From the NCBI RefSeq assembly GCF_050942215.1, contig NZ_CP192056.1, positions 3,162,001 through 3,226,000 on the forward strand: a stretch of DNA of 64,000 nucleotides, read 5' to 3'. Under the pieces are notes generated by a model, which did no database searches, was not told the DNA's origin, and worked only from the letters and a program-made list of their open reading frames with translations. Below, one piece after another: positions 42,949-52,092 of the stretch (within the stretch, counting starts at the first letter, position 1; every line of letters begins with the position of its first letter). Source of the stretch: Sphaerimonospora sp050942215. GTDB taxonomy: Bacteria; Actinomycetota; Actinomycetes; Streptosporangiales; Streptosporangiaceae. Made by a program: the position numbers and the translations under genes.

Positions 42949-43931
42949 GGCCGCCCTGGCTGGTCGCCGACATCGGCGGCACGAACGCGCGATTCGGTTT
43001 GGTGACCCGCCCCGGCGGGCAGCCGGAGGCGATAGCCGTACTCGACGTTTCCCAGCATCTCGGCCTTGCCGATGCCGTAGCCGCCTATCTCGCAGAACAT
43101 GCGGGCGGAGTTCGGCCGGGGGCCGCGTGTCTGGCGATAGCCGGGCCGGTCGAGGGCGACCGCTACCGGCTGACCAACGCGGGATGGTCTGGCTCGGTCG
43201 CCGAGCTGGGCATTTCGCACACGGTGCTGCTCAACGACTTCGAGGCGCTCGCGTTCTCGCTGCCGCACCTGGCGGGGGACGACCTCGTATCGCTCGGCGG
43301 CCCGCCCCCGGCGGCCGGCCTGCCCAAGGCGGTGCTCGGTCCGGGGACCGGCCTCGGCGTCGGGGGGCTGGTGCCGTACGGCACGCGATGGGTGCCGCTG
43401 CCCGGCGAGGGCGGGCACGTGTCGGTCCCGGTCGTGTCCGATCTGGAGATCGACGTCGTCCGGGCGCTGCGCGCCGACGGCCTGCCGTACGTGGACGCCG
43501 AGCACCTGCTGTCCGGCCCCGGGCTGTCGCGGCTCCACCGGGGGCTGGCCCTGGTGCGCGGGGTCGGCCCGCCGGCGCGGACCGCCTCGGAGATCGTGAC
43601 GTCGGAGCACCCGCTGTGCGTCGAGACCGTCGAGGTGTTCCTCGCGCTGCTCGGCGGGTTCGCCGGCAACGTGGCGCTCACGCTGGGCGCCAGGGGCGGC
43701 GTCTATCTCGGCGGCGGCGTGCTGCCGAGGATCGCCGGCCGCATCCATGCGAGCGCCTTCCGCGAGCGGTTCGAGGCGAGCGTCCCGGCGCTGCACGGAT
43801 ATCTCGCCTCGATCGCCACCTCGCTGATCGTCGCCGGGCAGCCCGCGCTGGCCGGAGCCGCGGCCTGGCTGACGCAGCGGTCGTCCGGAGCCGTCCCGAT
43901 GCGCGAGTCGTCTAATGTGGAGCCGTCATGA
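42945..43931 (+). CDS. glk: glucokinase (Glk family, non-ROK)
   Basis: 328 aa from ATG 42945, overlapping the edd stop. DIGGTNARFGLV binds ATP phosphate, ECxx-like LLNDFEALAFSLP carries the catalytic Asp, and LGPGTGLGVGGLVP and EGGHVSV follow. It is the proteobacterial-type glucokinase rather than the ROK glucokinase usual in actinomycetes. It gives glucose 6-phosphate, the entry to the ED route encoded by its neighbours. Confidence 0.93.
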   Translation: MRPPWLVADIGGTNARFGLVTRPGGQPEAIAVLDVSQHLGLADAVAAYLAEHAGGVRPGAACLAIAGPVEGDRYRLTNAGWSGSVAELGISHTVLLNDFEALAFSLPHLAGDDLVSLGGPPPAAGLPKAVLGPGTGLGVGGLVPYGTRWVPLPGEGGHVSVPVVSDLEIDVVRALRADGLPYVDAEHLLSGPGLSRLHRGLALVRGVGPPARTASEIVTSEHPLCVETVEVFLALLGGFAGNVALTLGARGGVYLGGGVLPRIAGRIHASAFRERFEASVPALHGYLASIATSLIVAGQPALAGAAAWLTQRSSGAVPMRESSNVEPS

Positions 43932-44548
43932 GCCTGCTCGACCTCACCCCCGTGATGCCGGTCGTCGTGATCGAGGACGCCGGTACGGCGGTGCCGCTCG
44001 CCCGCGCCCTGGTGGCCGGCGGACTTCCGGTCATCGAGATCACGATGCGCACGCCCGCCGCGCTCGAAGCGATCCGGCGCATCGCGGCGGAGGTGCCCGA
44101 GGCCGTGGTGGGCGCCGGGACGGTCCGCACGGCGGACGACGTGACCGCGGCGCTCGGCGCCGGCGCGAGGTTCCTCGTCTCTCCCGGGACCACGCCGTCC
44201 CTGCTCGCCGCGATGGTCGCGGCCGGCGTGCCGTACCTGCCGGGGGTGGCCACGGCGACTGAGGCTATGATGCTCGCGGAACAGGGTGTGCGGGAGATGA
44301 AGTTCTTCCCCGCCGAGTCGGCGGGCGGTGCGCCTTATCTCAAGGCGCTGTCCGGTCCGCTGCCCGACGTCCGGTTCTGCCCGACGGGCGGGATCACACC
44401 GGCGAACGCGCTGTCATATCTGGCCCTGGCCAACGTGGGCTGTGTCGGGGGAAGCTGGGTCACCCCGGCGGTCCTGCTGGCGGCCGGCGACTACGCCCGG
44501 ATCGAGAAACTCGCCACGGAGGCCGCCTTCCTGCGAAACAGTCCCTGA
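43928..44548 (+). CDS. eda: KDPG aldolase
   Basis: 206 aa. It cleaves KDPG to pyruvate and glyceraldehyde 3-phosphate. The catalytic Glu is in IEITMRTP, the Schiff-base Lys in MKFFPAE, with phosphate loops VGAGTV and PTGGITPAN. It overlaps glk by 4 nt (ATGA), completing edd-glk-eda. Confidence 0.95.
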   Translation: MSLLDLTPVMPVVVIEDAGTAVPLARALVAGGLPVIEITMRTPAALEAIRRIAAEVPEAVVGAGTVRTADDVTAALGAGARFLVSPGTTPSLLAAMVAAGVPYLPGVATATEAMMLAEQGVREMKFFPAESAGGAPYLKALSGPLPDVRFCPTGGITPANALSYLALANVGCVGGSWVTPAVLLAAGDYARIEKLATEAAFLRNSP

Positions 44549-44640
44549 TCCCGCAGACCTCGTCGGCCGAGCCATCCTCCCTCGGCGGAGCCGACGGCCA
44601 TGCTCGTGCCCGCAACCCGGTGTCACGTTCATGGAAACCT

Positions 44641-44676
44641 GGGCCCGTGACCTTGTAACCCGGCGGTCACGGGCCC
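44641..44676. terminator. perfect 12-bp hairpin between eda and the LacI gene
   Basis: GGGCCCGTGACC (44641-44652) pairs with GGTCACGGGCCC (44665-44676), 12-nt loop. It lies between convergent genes, so it is likely a bidirectional terminator. No U-tract. Confidence 0.7.
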
Positions 44677-44701
44677 GCCCCTTGCCCACGACGCGACGCG
44701 G

Positions 44702-45739
44702 TCACCGATGAACGAGGGGGCCTGAGCCGGTGGAGCCGCGCACGACGAGCTCGGGCTGGTAGACGAGCTCCACGTGCTTGGCGGGCGTGCCACCGATCTC
44801 CTCGAGCAGCGTCTGCACGGCGGCGGCCGCCATCGCACCGATCGGTTTGCGCACCGTGGTGAGCGGCGGATCGGTGAACGCCATGAGCGGCGAGTCGTCG
44901 AACCCGACCACCGACACCTCACCCGGCACCGACAGCCCGCGCTCGCGCGCGGCGCGGATCGCGCCGAGCGCCATGAGGTCGCTCGCGCAGAAGACGCCCG
45001 TGCAGCCGCGGTCGAGGAGCGCGCCCGCCGCGGCCTGCCCGCCCTCGACCGAGAACAGCGAGTGCTGGATGAGGTCGTCGACGTCGGTCAGGCCGAGCAG
45101 CTCGGACATGGCCCGCCGGAACCCCTCGATCTTGCGTATGACGGGGACGTACCGCCGCTGCCCCAGGGCCAGGCCGATCCGCTCGTGCCCGAGATCGACC
45201 AGGTGCTGTACGGCCAGGCGGGCCGCGAGCCGGTCGTCGGGTGAGATGAACGGCGCGGGGATCGTCTCGTTGTAGCCGTCCACCAGCACGATCGGCAGGC
45301 CGCGGTCGGTGAGGCGGGCGTACCGGTCCATCCGGGCCGTGGTGTCGGCGTGCAGGCCGGACACGAAGACGATGCCGGAGACGCCGCGGTCCAGCAGCAT
45401 CTCGGTGAACTCGTCCTCGGGGGCGCCGCCGGGCTCCTGGGTGCACAGGATCGGGGTGTAGCCGTGCTGGGTCAGCGGTTTCTCCACGGCCTGGGCGAAC
45501 GCCGGGAAGATCGGGTTGCCGAGCTCGGGGATGACCAGCCCGATCAGGCCGTTGCTGCGCCGGCGCAGCCGCTGGGGGCGCTCGTAGCCCATGAGGTCGA
45601 GCGCGGTCAGCACGGCCTGCCGGGTGGCGGCGGAGACCCCCGCCTTGCCGTTCAGCACGCGGCTCACCGTGGCCTCGCTCACCCCTGCCTGAGCCGCGAT
45701 GTCGGCGAGCCGCGTGGTGTTGTTCATGGGTTCAGACAT
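44702..45739 (-). CDS. LacI-family regulator of the maltose-type operon
   Basis: 345 aa from ATG 45739, which overlaps the TAA of the glucosidase gene (TAATG), so it is translationally coupled; a second ATG is 4 codons in. LacI HTH TRLADIAAQAGVSEATVSRVLNGKAGVS, then a ribose-binding-like effector domain (LIGLVIPELGNPIFPAF). It ends the operon binding protein-permease-permease-glucosidase-lacI. By position it is a MalR/AglR-like repressor whose operator is probably the TTGC/GCAA palindrome before the binding-protein gene. Confidence 0.92.
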   Translation of the reverse strand: MSEPMNNTTRLADIAAQAGVSEATVSRVLNGKAGVSAATRQAVLTALDLMGYERPQRLRRRSNGLIGLVIPELGNPIFPAFAQAVEKPLTQHGYTPILCTQEPGGAPEDEFTEMLLDRGVSGIVFVSGLHADTTARMDRYARLTDRGLPIVLVDGYNETIPAPFISPDDRLAARLAVQHLVDLGHERIGLALGQRRYVPVIRKIEGFRRAMSELLGLTDVDDLIQHSLFSVEGGQAAAGALLDRGCTGVFCASDLMALGAIRAARERGLSVPGEVSVVGFDDSPLMAFTDPPLTTVRKPIGAMAAAAVQTLLEEIGGTPAKHVELVYQPELVVRGSTGSGPLVHR

Positions 45740-47358
45740 TACCGACCGATATTCCACCAGGTAGCCGAGTCCGGGGGAAGCCGGACCTGATCGCCGTGCA
45801 CGGCCGGGCCGTCGCTCGCGAGGAGCGGCTCCCCCGGCGCGGCGTCGATCTCGACCCAGTCGTGCGTCATGTTCACCAGGCAGGCGAAGGAGCCGCCCCG
45901 GGAGAACGCCAGCGTGCCGGGCGGGCTGTCCAGCCAGCCGAGCCGGCCGTCGCCGAGATCGGGGTGGGCGCGCCGGATCTCCAGCGCCGACCGGTAGAGG
46001 CCGAGCATGGACGTCTCCTTCCCGAGCTGGGCCTCGACGCTGAGGTCCCGCCACTCCGCCGGGACCGGCAGCCAGCTCTCGTGGATCCCCGGCGGGGCGA
46101 AGCCGTACGGCGGTTCCCCGGTCGCGGTCCACGGCAGCGGCACCCGGCAGCCGTCCCGGCCGCTGCCGGGGTCGCGCAGCCGCTGCGGGTCGCGCAGATA
46201 TTCCTCCGGCAGGTCGAGCACCTCGGGCAGCCCCAGCTCCTCACCCTGGTAGATGTAGGCCGACCCGGGCAGCGCGAGCATGAGCAGGGCGGCCGCCCTG
46301 GCCCGGCGCAGGCCGAGCTCGCCCCCGCCGTACCGGGTGACGTGCCGTTTCACGTCGTGGTTGGACAGCACCCAGGTCGAGGGCGCGCCCACCAGCCCCG
46401 CCGTACGGAGCGACTCGTCGATGACCGTGCGGAACCCGGCCGCGTCCCAGGGGGTGGTGAGGAAGTGGAAGTTGAACGCCTGGTGCAGCTCGTCGGGGCG
46501 GACGTAGCGGGCCAGCCGCTCCGGGGTCGGCGCCCAGGCCTCGGCCACGCCGATCCGCTCGCCGTCGTAGGAGTCGAGGATGCGCCGCCAGGCGCGGTGG
46601 ATCTCGTGCACGCCGTCCTGGTCGAAGTACGGCACCACGTCGGCGCCGATCATCCGCACCTGGCCGGCGTGGCCGACGTCCGGCAGGCCGGGCGCCTTGA
46701 CCATGCCGTGCGCGACGTCGATCCGGAAGCCGTCCACGCCGAGGTCGAGCCAGAACCGCAGCACATCGGCGAACTCCTCGTGCACCTCGGGGTGCTCCCA
46801 GTCGAGGTCGGGCTGCTGCGGGGCGAACAGGTGGAGGTACCACTGCCCGTCGGCCACCCGGGTCCAGGCCGGGCCTCCGAAGATCGACTCCCAGTCGTTG
46901 GGCGGCAGCTCCCCGGCCGCGCCCCTGCCGTCCCGGAAGATGTAGCGCTCCCGTTCCGGTGCGCCGGGACCGGCCGCCAGCGCGGCGAGGAACCACGGGT
47001 GCGCGTCGGAGGTGTGGTTCGGCACCACGTCCACGATGATCTTCAGGCCGTGCCGGTGCGCGTCGTCGATCAGCGCCCGGGCGTCGGCCAGCGATCCGAA
47101 GATCGGGTCGACGTCGCGGTGGTCGGCCACGTCGTAGCCGAAGTCGGCCATCGGCGAGGGGTAGAACGGCGTCAGCCAGATCGCGTCCACGCCCAGATCG
47201 GCCAGGTAGCGCAGCCGGCCGCGGACGCCGAGCAGGTCGCCGACGCCGTCGCCGTTGCCGTCGGCGAAGCTGCGGACGTACACCTGATAGATCACCGCGT
47301 CCCGCCACCAGCGGGTGGCCGTCTCCCGCGCCGACGGGTGCAGGGCGACTTCGGTCAT
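45739..47358 (-). CDS. GH13 alpha-glucosidase
   Basis: 539 aa with GGGGGATACAC before the ATG at 47358. (beta/alpha)8 enzyme with conserved regions DVVPNHTSD, DGFRIDVAHG (nucleophile Asp), GVAEAWAP (acid Glu) and VLSNHDVKRH. No signal peptide, so it acts in the cytosol on sugars imported by the adjacent ABC system (maltose, trehalose-like or isomalto-oligosaccharides). The family pattern with GDLLGVRGRLRYLADLGVDAIWLTPFY is alpha-glucosidase/oligo-1,6-glucosidase rather than amylase. Confidence 0.92.
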   Translation of the reverse strand: MTEVALHPSARETATRWWRDAVIYQVYVRSFADGNGDGVGDLLGVRGRLRYLADLGVDAIWLTPFYPSPMADFGYDVADHRDVDPIFGSLADARALIDDAHRHGLKIIVDVVPNHTSDAHPWFLAALAAGPGAPERERYIFRDGRGAAGELPPNDWESIFGGPAWTRVADGQWYLHLFAPQQPDLDWEHPEVHEEFADVLRFWLDLGVDGFRIDVAHGMVKAPGLPDVGHAGQVRMIGADVVPYFDQDGVHEIHRAWRRILDSYDGERIGVAEAWAPTPERLARYVRPDELHQAFNFHFLTTPWDAAGFRTVIDESLRTAGLVGAPSTWVLSNHDVKRHVTRYGGGELGLRRARAAALLMLALPGSAYIYQGEELGLPEVLDLPEEYLRDPQRLRDPGSGRDGCRVPLPWTATGEPPYGFAPPGIHESWLPVPAEWRDLSVEAQLGKETSMLGLYRSALEIRRAHPDLGDGRLGWLDSPPGTLAFSRGGSFACLVNMTHDWVEIDAAPGEPLLASDGPAVHGDQVRLPPDSATWWNIGR

Positions 47359-47385
47359 GTGTATCCCCCGATTCTCATGATGGTG

Positions 47386-48252
47386 TCATGCCTTCGCGGC
47401 GCCGGCGGTGAGACCGGTGACCAGATGGCGCTGGACGAGCAGGAAGACGACGGCCGCCGGGACGGCGATCAGCACCGACGACGCCGTGAGCAGGCCCCAC
47501 TCCGCCTTGTGCTGGCCGACGAACTGGCTGAGGCCGACGGCGAGCGTGTACTTGTCGTCGCCGGTCATGAACGCGGTGGCGTACGCGACCTCCGCCCAGG
47601 CGGTGAGGAACGAGTAGAAGGCGGCCACGGCCAGCCCCGGCTTGGCCAGCGGCAGGATGAGCCGCCAGAACGCGCCGAACGGGGTCAGCCCGTCCACCAG
47701 TCCCGCCTCGTCGATCGACACCGGCACCGTGTTGAAGTAGCCCCGCATCATCCAGGCGCAGAACGGCACGGTCGAGGTGAGGTACGCGATGACGAGCGAC
47801 GGAAGCCGGTTGATCAGCCCGAGCCCGGCCAGCAGGTTGTAGATCGGCACGATCAGGATGGCCACCGGGAACATCTGGGTGACCAGCAGCATCCACATGA
47901 CCGGCCGGTGGCCGGGGAACCGGAAGCGGCTCACGGCGTAGCCCGTGGTGGCCGACAGCAGCACGCCGATCACCGCGGTGAGCAGCGAGACGACGATCGC
48001 GTTGGCGGCCCAGGTGAGGAACTCGGTGTCCCCGAGCACCTGCGCGTAGTTGTCCAGCGTCGGCTGTTCGAACGGCCGGACCGAGGCCGACTCGATGACC
48101 GCCCTGGGCTTGAGCGAGGTCAGCACCAGCCAGGCGACGGGGAAGACCGCGATCAGGCTCGCCGTGATCAGCGTGAGGTGCAGCGCGACCGACTTCAGCG
48201 GGCCGCGCTCGCCACGCGGCCGGTGCGTCCGCCGGGAGGAACCCGTCACCAT
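47386..48252 (-). CDS. sugar ABC permease, MalG-like
   Basis: 288 aa from ATG 48252 (a GTG follows directly). About six membrane helices with the EAA loop DEAGLVDGLTPFGAFWRLILPLAKPGLA that contacts the ATPase. It overlaps the MalF-like gene by 7 nt. The frame extends far upstream without meaning. Confidence 0.92.
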   Translation of the reverse strand: MVTGSSRRTHRPRGERGPLKSVALHLTLITASLIAVFPVAWLVLTSLKPRAVIESASVRPFEQPTLDNYAQVLGDTEFLTWAANAIVVSLLTAVIGVLLSATTGYAVSRFRFPGHRPVMWMLLVTQMFPVAILIVPIYNLLAGLGLINRLPSLVIAYLTSTVPFCAWMMRGYFNTVPVSIDEAGLVDGLTPFGAFWRLILPLAKPGLAVAAFYSFLTAWAEVAYATAFMTGDDKYTLAVGLSQFVGQHKAEWGLLTASSVLIAVPAAVVFLLVQRHLVTGLTAGAAKA

Positions 48253-49208
48253 GCCTCCCCCTGCCGGCCGAGCGCACGCCGGTAGACGACGGCCATCACC
48301 GCGAGCAGGGCGAGGATCACCATGCCCCAGGCGGCCGAACCCGCGTAGTCGCGAATGCCCTCGAACGCCTCCCGGAAGGCGTACGTGACGAGGATCTCCG
48401 TGGACCCGGCGGGCCCGCCCTTGGTGAGCAGGAAGATGACCGGGAACTGGTTGAACGTCCAGATCGTGCCGAGCAGGACGACCGTGCTCGACACCGGGCG
48501 CAGGCCGGGCAGCGTGATGTGGCGGAACCGCTGCCAGGGCGAGGCTCCGTCGACCTCGGCCGCCTCGTGCAGCTCGCGCGGGATGGCCTGCAGGCCGCCC
48601 AGCATGGCGAGCATCATGAACGGCACGCCCAGCCAGACGTTGCAGACGATCACCGAGACCTTCGCCCAGAAGGGGTCGTCCAGCCAGGCGATCCCCGCGA
48701 ACCCGGCCGCCCGGAGCATGGCGTTGATCACGCCGAACTCGCCGTTGAGGAGGTAACGCCAGATGAACGCCGACACGAACGCCGGTACGGCCCAGGGCAG
48801 CACGAGCAGCACCCGGTAGACCGACCGCAGGCGCATCGGCCGGTCGAGCAGCGACGCCATGCCCAGCCCGATGCCCACATGCAGGGCGACGCACACCGCC
48901 GTCCAGACGACGGTCCAGGTCAGGCGACCGGCGAACGTGGCCGACGTGAGGATCTCGACGTAGTTGCGCAGCCCGATGAACTCGTACGTCGCGGGGATGA
49001 CGTTCATCCCGATGGTGCGGCCCATGTTGGCCTCGGTCGCGTCGGTGAGCGACAGGTACACGCCGCGCAGCAGCGGGTAGCCGACCAGCACGAGCGTGAC
49101 GATGACGACCGGGGCCGTCATCGCCCACGCGTACCAGTGCCGGGAAAGGACACGCCGCAGCGCACCCGGGGGCGCGGCCCGCCCGCCCGCGGCGGCATCG
49201 GTCGTCAT
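48246..49208 (-). CDS. sugar ABC permease, MalF-like
   Basis: 320 aa from ATG 49208, 4 nt after the binding-protein stop. About six membrane helices, EAA loop HEAAEVDGASPWQRFRHITLPGLRP. Partner of the MalG-like permease. No ATPase lies in this operon; the MsiK-like ATPase is encoded divergently. Confidence 0.92.
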   Translation of the reverse strand: MTTDAAAGGRAAPPGALRRVLSRHWYAWAMTAPVVIVTLVLVGYPLLRGVYLSLTDATEANMGRTIGMNVIPATYEFIGLRNYVEILTSATFAGRLTWTVVWTAVCVALHVGIGLGMASLLDRPMRLRSVYRVLLVLPWAVPAFVSAFIWRYLLNGEFGVINAMLRAAGFAGIAWLDDPFWAKVSVIVCNVWLGVPFMMLAMLGGLQAIPRELHEAAEVDGASPWQRFRHITLPGLRPVSSTVVLLGTIWTFNQFPVIFLLTKGGPAGSTEILVTYAFREAFEGIRDYAGSAAWGMVILALLAVMAVVYRRALGRQGEAW

Positions 49209-49212
49209 CGGG

Positions 49213-50508
49213 TCACCGACTCCAGCCCTTGAGGATGCCCTCGTAGGCGGTGGCCACGTCCTCCAGCATCGGCTCCGTGGTGGCCTGGCCGCCGGCGAGC
49301 TTCTGGTAGCCCTCCACCAGCGGCTGGAACAGCGAGGCCGCCTCGGGGATCCACGGCCGCTCCACCGCCGACTCCATCGGCTTCTGCCACTGCGCGATCT
49401 TCGGATTCGCCGTCGCCGCCGGCATGCCGTACGCCGTGGTGCGGGTGGGCAGCAGGCCCAGCTCGCCGGCGATCTCGGCCTGGCTCTCCGCCGAGGCCAT
49501 GAACTGGACGAACAGGTACGCCGCCGCGAGGTTCTTCGAGCCGGCGTAGACGGTGTAGTCGTGCCCGCCGACGGGGGAGCCCGATCGCACCGAGCCGGCC
49601 GGGACCGGGGCGACCCCGAAGTTGTCCGGATCGTCCTTGAAGACCTTGCCGCCGAGGTTGTCGGCGTTCGACCACGGGCCATTGAAGATCATCGCGACCT
49701 TGCCTTCCTTGAAGGCGGTCTCGGCGTTGGTGTAGCTGTCCTGCAGGGCGGGCTTGGCGGCCGCACCCGACTCGATCAGATCCTCGACGATCTTGACGCC
49801 GGCGACGGTCCGCGGCGACGCGATCGTGATCTTCTTGTTCGCCGCGTCGACGAGGTCTCCGCCCTCGCCGTAGATGAACGGCAGCAGGAAGTAGGCGTCG
49901 ACGTTGAGCGCGATGCCGTCGGCGTCGGTCTTGGATCTGACGTCGAGCGCGGTCTCCTTCAGCTCGGCCATGGTGGCCGGCGGGGCGTCGTGGCCCGCCT
50001 TCTTCAGCAGCTCCCTGTTGTAGAGCAGGCCGATCGTGTCGGTGACCTGTGGCACGCCGTACGTCTTGCCGCCGAACCTGCCGCTGGCCGCGGGCGTGGG
50101 CAGGAACTCCTCCGGCCTGTCCACGGCCGGGGTGCCGTCGAGCGGCGCGAGGTAGCCGAGCGAGGCGAACTCCGCCACCCAGCCGACGTCGGTGCGCAGC
50201 ACGTCGGGGGCGCCCGATCCGGACGGGGCGGCCGTCTTGAACTTGTCCCTGGCGTCGGCGAAGGGCACGTTGACGTAGTTCACGTTGATCTTCGGGTACT
50301 TCTCATGGAACTCCGCGACGAGCGCCTTGAACGCGGGAGCCTCGGTGGTCGCGTCCGAGGTGTCCCACCACGTGATCTCACCCGCGATCTCGGCGGGCGC
50401 GGCGCTGGAGGCGGGAGCCGTACCGGTGCCGCCGCCGTCGCCGCCGCATGCCGCCACAGCCAGGGTCAGCGCCGCGGCGGTAGCCGCGGCCGAGATGACT
50501 CGCCGCAT
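49213..50508 (-). CDS. sugar-binding lipoprotein, MalE-like
   Basis: 431 aa from ATG 50508, AAGGAG upstream; the open frame extends 29 codons further back without a signal. Lipoprotein signal with lipobox AVAAC (Cys21). The mature part is a family 1 solute-binding protein (ITWWDTSDATTEAPAF, VLRTDVGWVAEFASLGYLAPLD, GPWSNADNLGG). It captures the sugar outside the membrane for the two permeases. First gene of the operon. Confidence 0.93.
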   Translation of the reverse strand: MRRVISAAATAAALTLAVAACGGDGGGTGTAPASSAAPAEIAGEITWWDTSDATTEAPAFKALVAEFHEKYPKINVNYVNVPFADARDKFKTAAPSGSGAPDVLRTDVGWVAEFASLGYLAPLDGTPAVDRPEEFLPTPAASGRFGGKTYGVPQVTDTIGLLYNRELLKKAGHDAPPATMAELKETALDVRSKTDADGIALNVDAYFLLPFIYGEGGDLVDAANKKITIASPRTVAGVKIVEDLIESGAAAKPALQDSYTNAETAFKEGKVAMIFNGPWSNADNLGGKVFKDDPDNFGVAPVPAGSVRSGSPVGGHDYTVYAGSKNLAAAYLFVQFMASAESQAEIAGELGLLPTRTTAYGMPAATANPKIAQWQKPMESAVERPWIPEAASLFQPLVEGYQKLAGGQATTEPMLEDVATAYEGILKGWSR

Positions 50509-50576
50509 CTGGTTGTGCTCCTTCTTCGGGGGGTTTACGCCGGAACGTACCGGCCGGTGGGCCGCCATGAAAGACC

Positions 50577-50595
50577 TTGCAGAAAGTTTCCGCAA
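50577..50595. promoter_or_regulatory. LacI-type operator upstream of the maltose-type operon
   Basis: TTGCAGAAAGTTTCCGCAA is a 19-bp near-perfect palindrome (TTGC-N-GAAA-N-TTTC-N-GCAA), 68 bp before the binding-protein start, in a 300-bp gap shared with the divergent ATPase gene. CTTGCAG-type elements are known in Streptomyces maltose/amylase control. The rest of the gap (50509-50808) shows an AT-rich middle and no gene. Confidence 0.65.
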
Positions 50596-50808
50596 ACTTG
50601 TTACCTCCGACCGACCCGGCCCACGGCCGCCGACTTCGACAAACCACTTGCCGTGGAGAAAGTTTATTAGTCAGTCTGAAATGACAGTAGTTGCCGGATT
50701 GTTCATTGGATGTATGGACATTCGTAGCCGAGACGCGATGTACTACCTCATCAATCACAACCGATGGCTGGGAATCCGGGCGCGGCGCCCGGGGGGAACG
50801 AGCTTTTG

Positions 50809-52092
50809 ATGAGCACCGTCGTCCTCGACAACGTGACGAAGGTCTACCCGGGGGGATTTCTCGCGGTAGACCGCCTGAGCCTGCGCGCGGACGAGGGGGA
50901 ACTTCTCGTCCTGCTCGGGCCTTCGGGCTGTGGGAAGTCCACGCTACTGCGCATGATCGCGGGGCTGGAGGAGATTACATCAGGCGATCTGTGGCTTTCC
51001 GGCGAACTCGCCAATGACTTCGCACCGCGCGACCGCGACGTCGCGATGGTGTTCCAGAACGGGGCGCTCTATCCGCACCGATCCGTACGCGGCAACCTGT
51101 CCTTCCCGATGGAGATCGCCAAGACCGACCCGAACATGGTCCGCGAGCGGGTGGTGGAACTGTCCCGCGCGCTGCACATCGAGGAGACCCTGGACCGCCG
51201 GCCGGGCACCCTGTCCGGCGGGCAGCGCCAGCGGGTGGCCATGGGCCGCGCCATCGTACGGCAGCCGTCCCTGTTCCTGATGGACGAGCCGCTGTCCAAC
51301 CTCGACGCCGGCATGCGCACCGAGTTGCGCATGGAGATCTCCTCGCTGGTGCGGGCGCTCGGGGTCACCACGATCTACGTGACGCACGACCAGGTCGAGG
51401 CGCTGACCCTGGCGGACCGCATCGCGATCATGAATCGTGGCGTGCTGCAGGATGTCGGCACCCCCGCCCAGGTCTACAACGACCCCGCCACCGCCTTCAC
51501 CGCCGCGTTCCTCAACTCACAGCAGCTCAACCTGCTCGCCGCGACCGTCCGGACGCCGCAGAACCAGTTCATCATGCTGGATTTCGGCCCGCATCAAATC
51601 ACAATGCCATGGACCGATCCACGTGCGTACGCGGTTTCCCAGCACACCGGCTCGCAGATCATCGTGGGCATCCGCCCGGACGGGCTGACCCCGGTGCCCG
51701 AGCGCACGGAGGGGCCGACCTTCTTCGGCCGGGTCCGCACCCTGGAGTATCACGGCCACGAGTGGCTGGCCTACCTGGAGGCGGGCATCCCCGCCGTCAC
51801 CGTGCCGGAACCGCCGGACCCCCGCAGCCACATGAACGGCGGCGCCGGAGCCAACGGCAGGACCCGCTCGATCATGCGAAGGCTCCTGGGCGGTGGCGGG
51901 AGGTACGAGGAGGAGCAGACCCAGCAGCCGACGGCGGCGGGGAACGGCACCCACCGGCGGGCCGACCTCATCGTCCGGCTGGGCAACCGTCCCGTGTGGC
52001 GATCCGGTGAGCACGGCCGGGTCGCGGTCGACGTCTCCCGTCTGATGCTGTTCACCCAGAACGGCACCCGGATCGACCCGCCGCGCCGCTAG
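50809..52092 (+). CDS. multi-sugar ABC ATPase, MsiK/UgpC-like, with enlarged C-terminal domain
   Basis: 427 aa from ATG 50809 (GGGGGGAA upstream). Walker A GPSGCGKST, signature LSGGQRQRVAMGRAI, Walker B LFLMDEPLSNLD and switch YVTHDQVEA. The C-terminal MOBE-like region (from about 245) is longer than the family's usual ~370-aa total. It is interrupted by a Gly/Arg/Gln-rich stretch (about residues 345-385: GGAGANGRTR...GGGGRYEEEQTQQ) that looks disordered. In actinomycetes one MsiK serves many sugar systems; here it is divergent from the maltose-type operon and may also serve the cellobiose system, which lacks an ATPase too. Confidence 0.9.
   Translation: MSTVVLDNVTKVYPGGFLAVDRLSLRADEGELLVLLGPSGCGKSTLLRMIAGLEEITSGDLWLSGELANDFAPRDRDVAMVFQNGALYPHRSVRGNLSFPMEIAKTDPNMVRERVVELSRALHIEETLDRRPGTLSGGQRQRVAMGRAIVRQPSLFLMDEPLSNLDAGMRTELRMEISSLVRALGVTTIYVTHDQVEALTLADRIAIMNRGVLQDVGTPAQVYNDPATAFTAAFLNSQQLNLLAATVRTPQNQFIMLDFGPHQITMPWTDPRAYAVSQHTGSQIIVGIRPDGLTPVPERTEGPTFFGRVRTLEYHGHEWLAYLEAGIPAVTVPEPPDPRSHMNGGAGANGRTRSIMRRLLGGGGRYEEEQTQQPTAAGNGTHRRADLIVRLGNRPVWRSGEHGRVAVDVSRLMLFTQNGTRIDPPRR

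Noticed and set aside
45796..48285. 829-codon open frame antisense to the glucosidase and permease genes
   Set aside because: Low-complexity translation typical of a GC-rich antisense frame; the opposite strand has three recognised genes.
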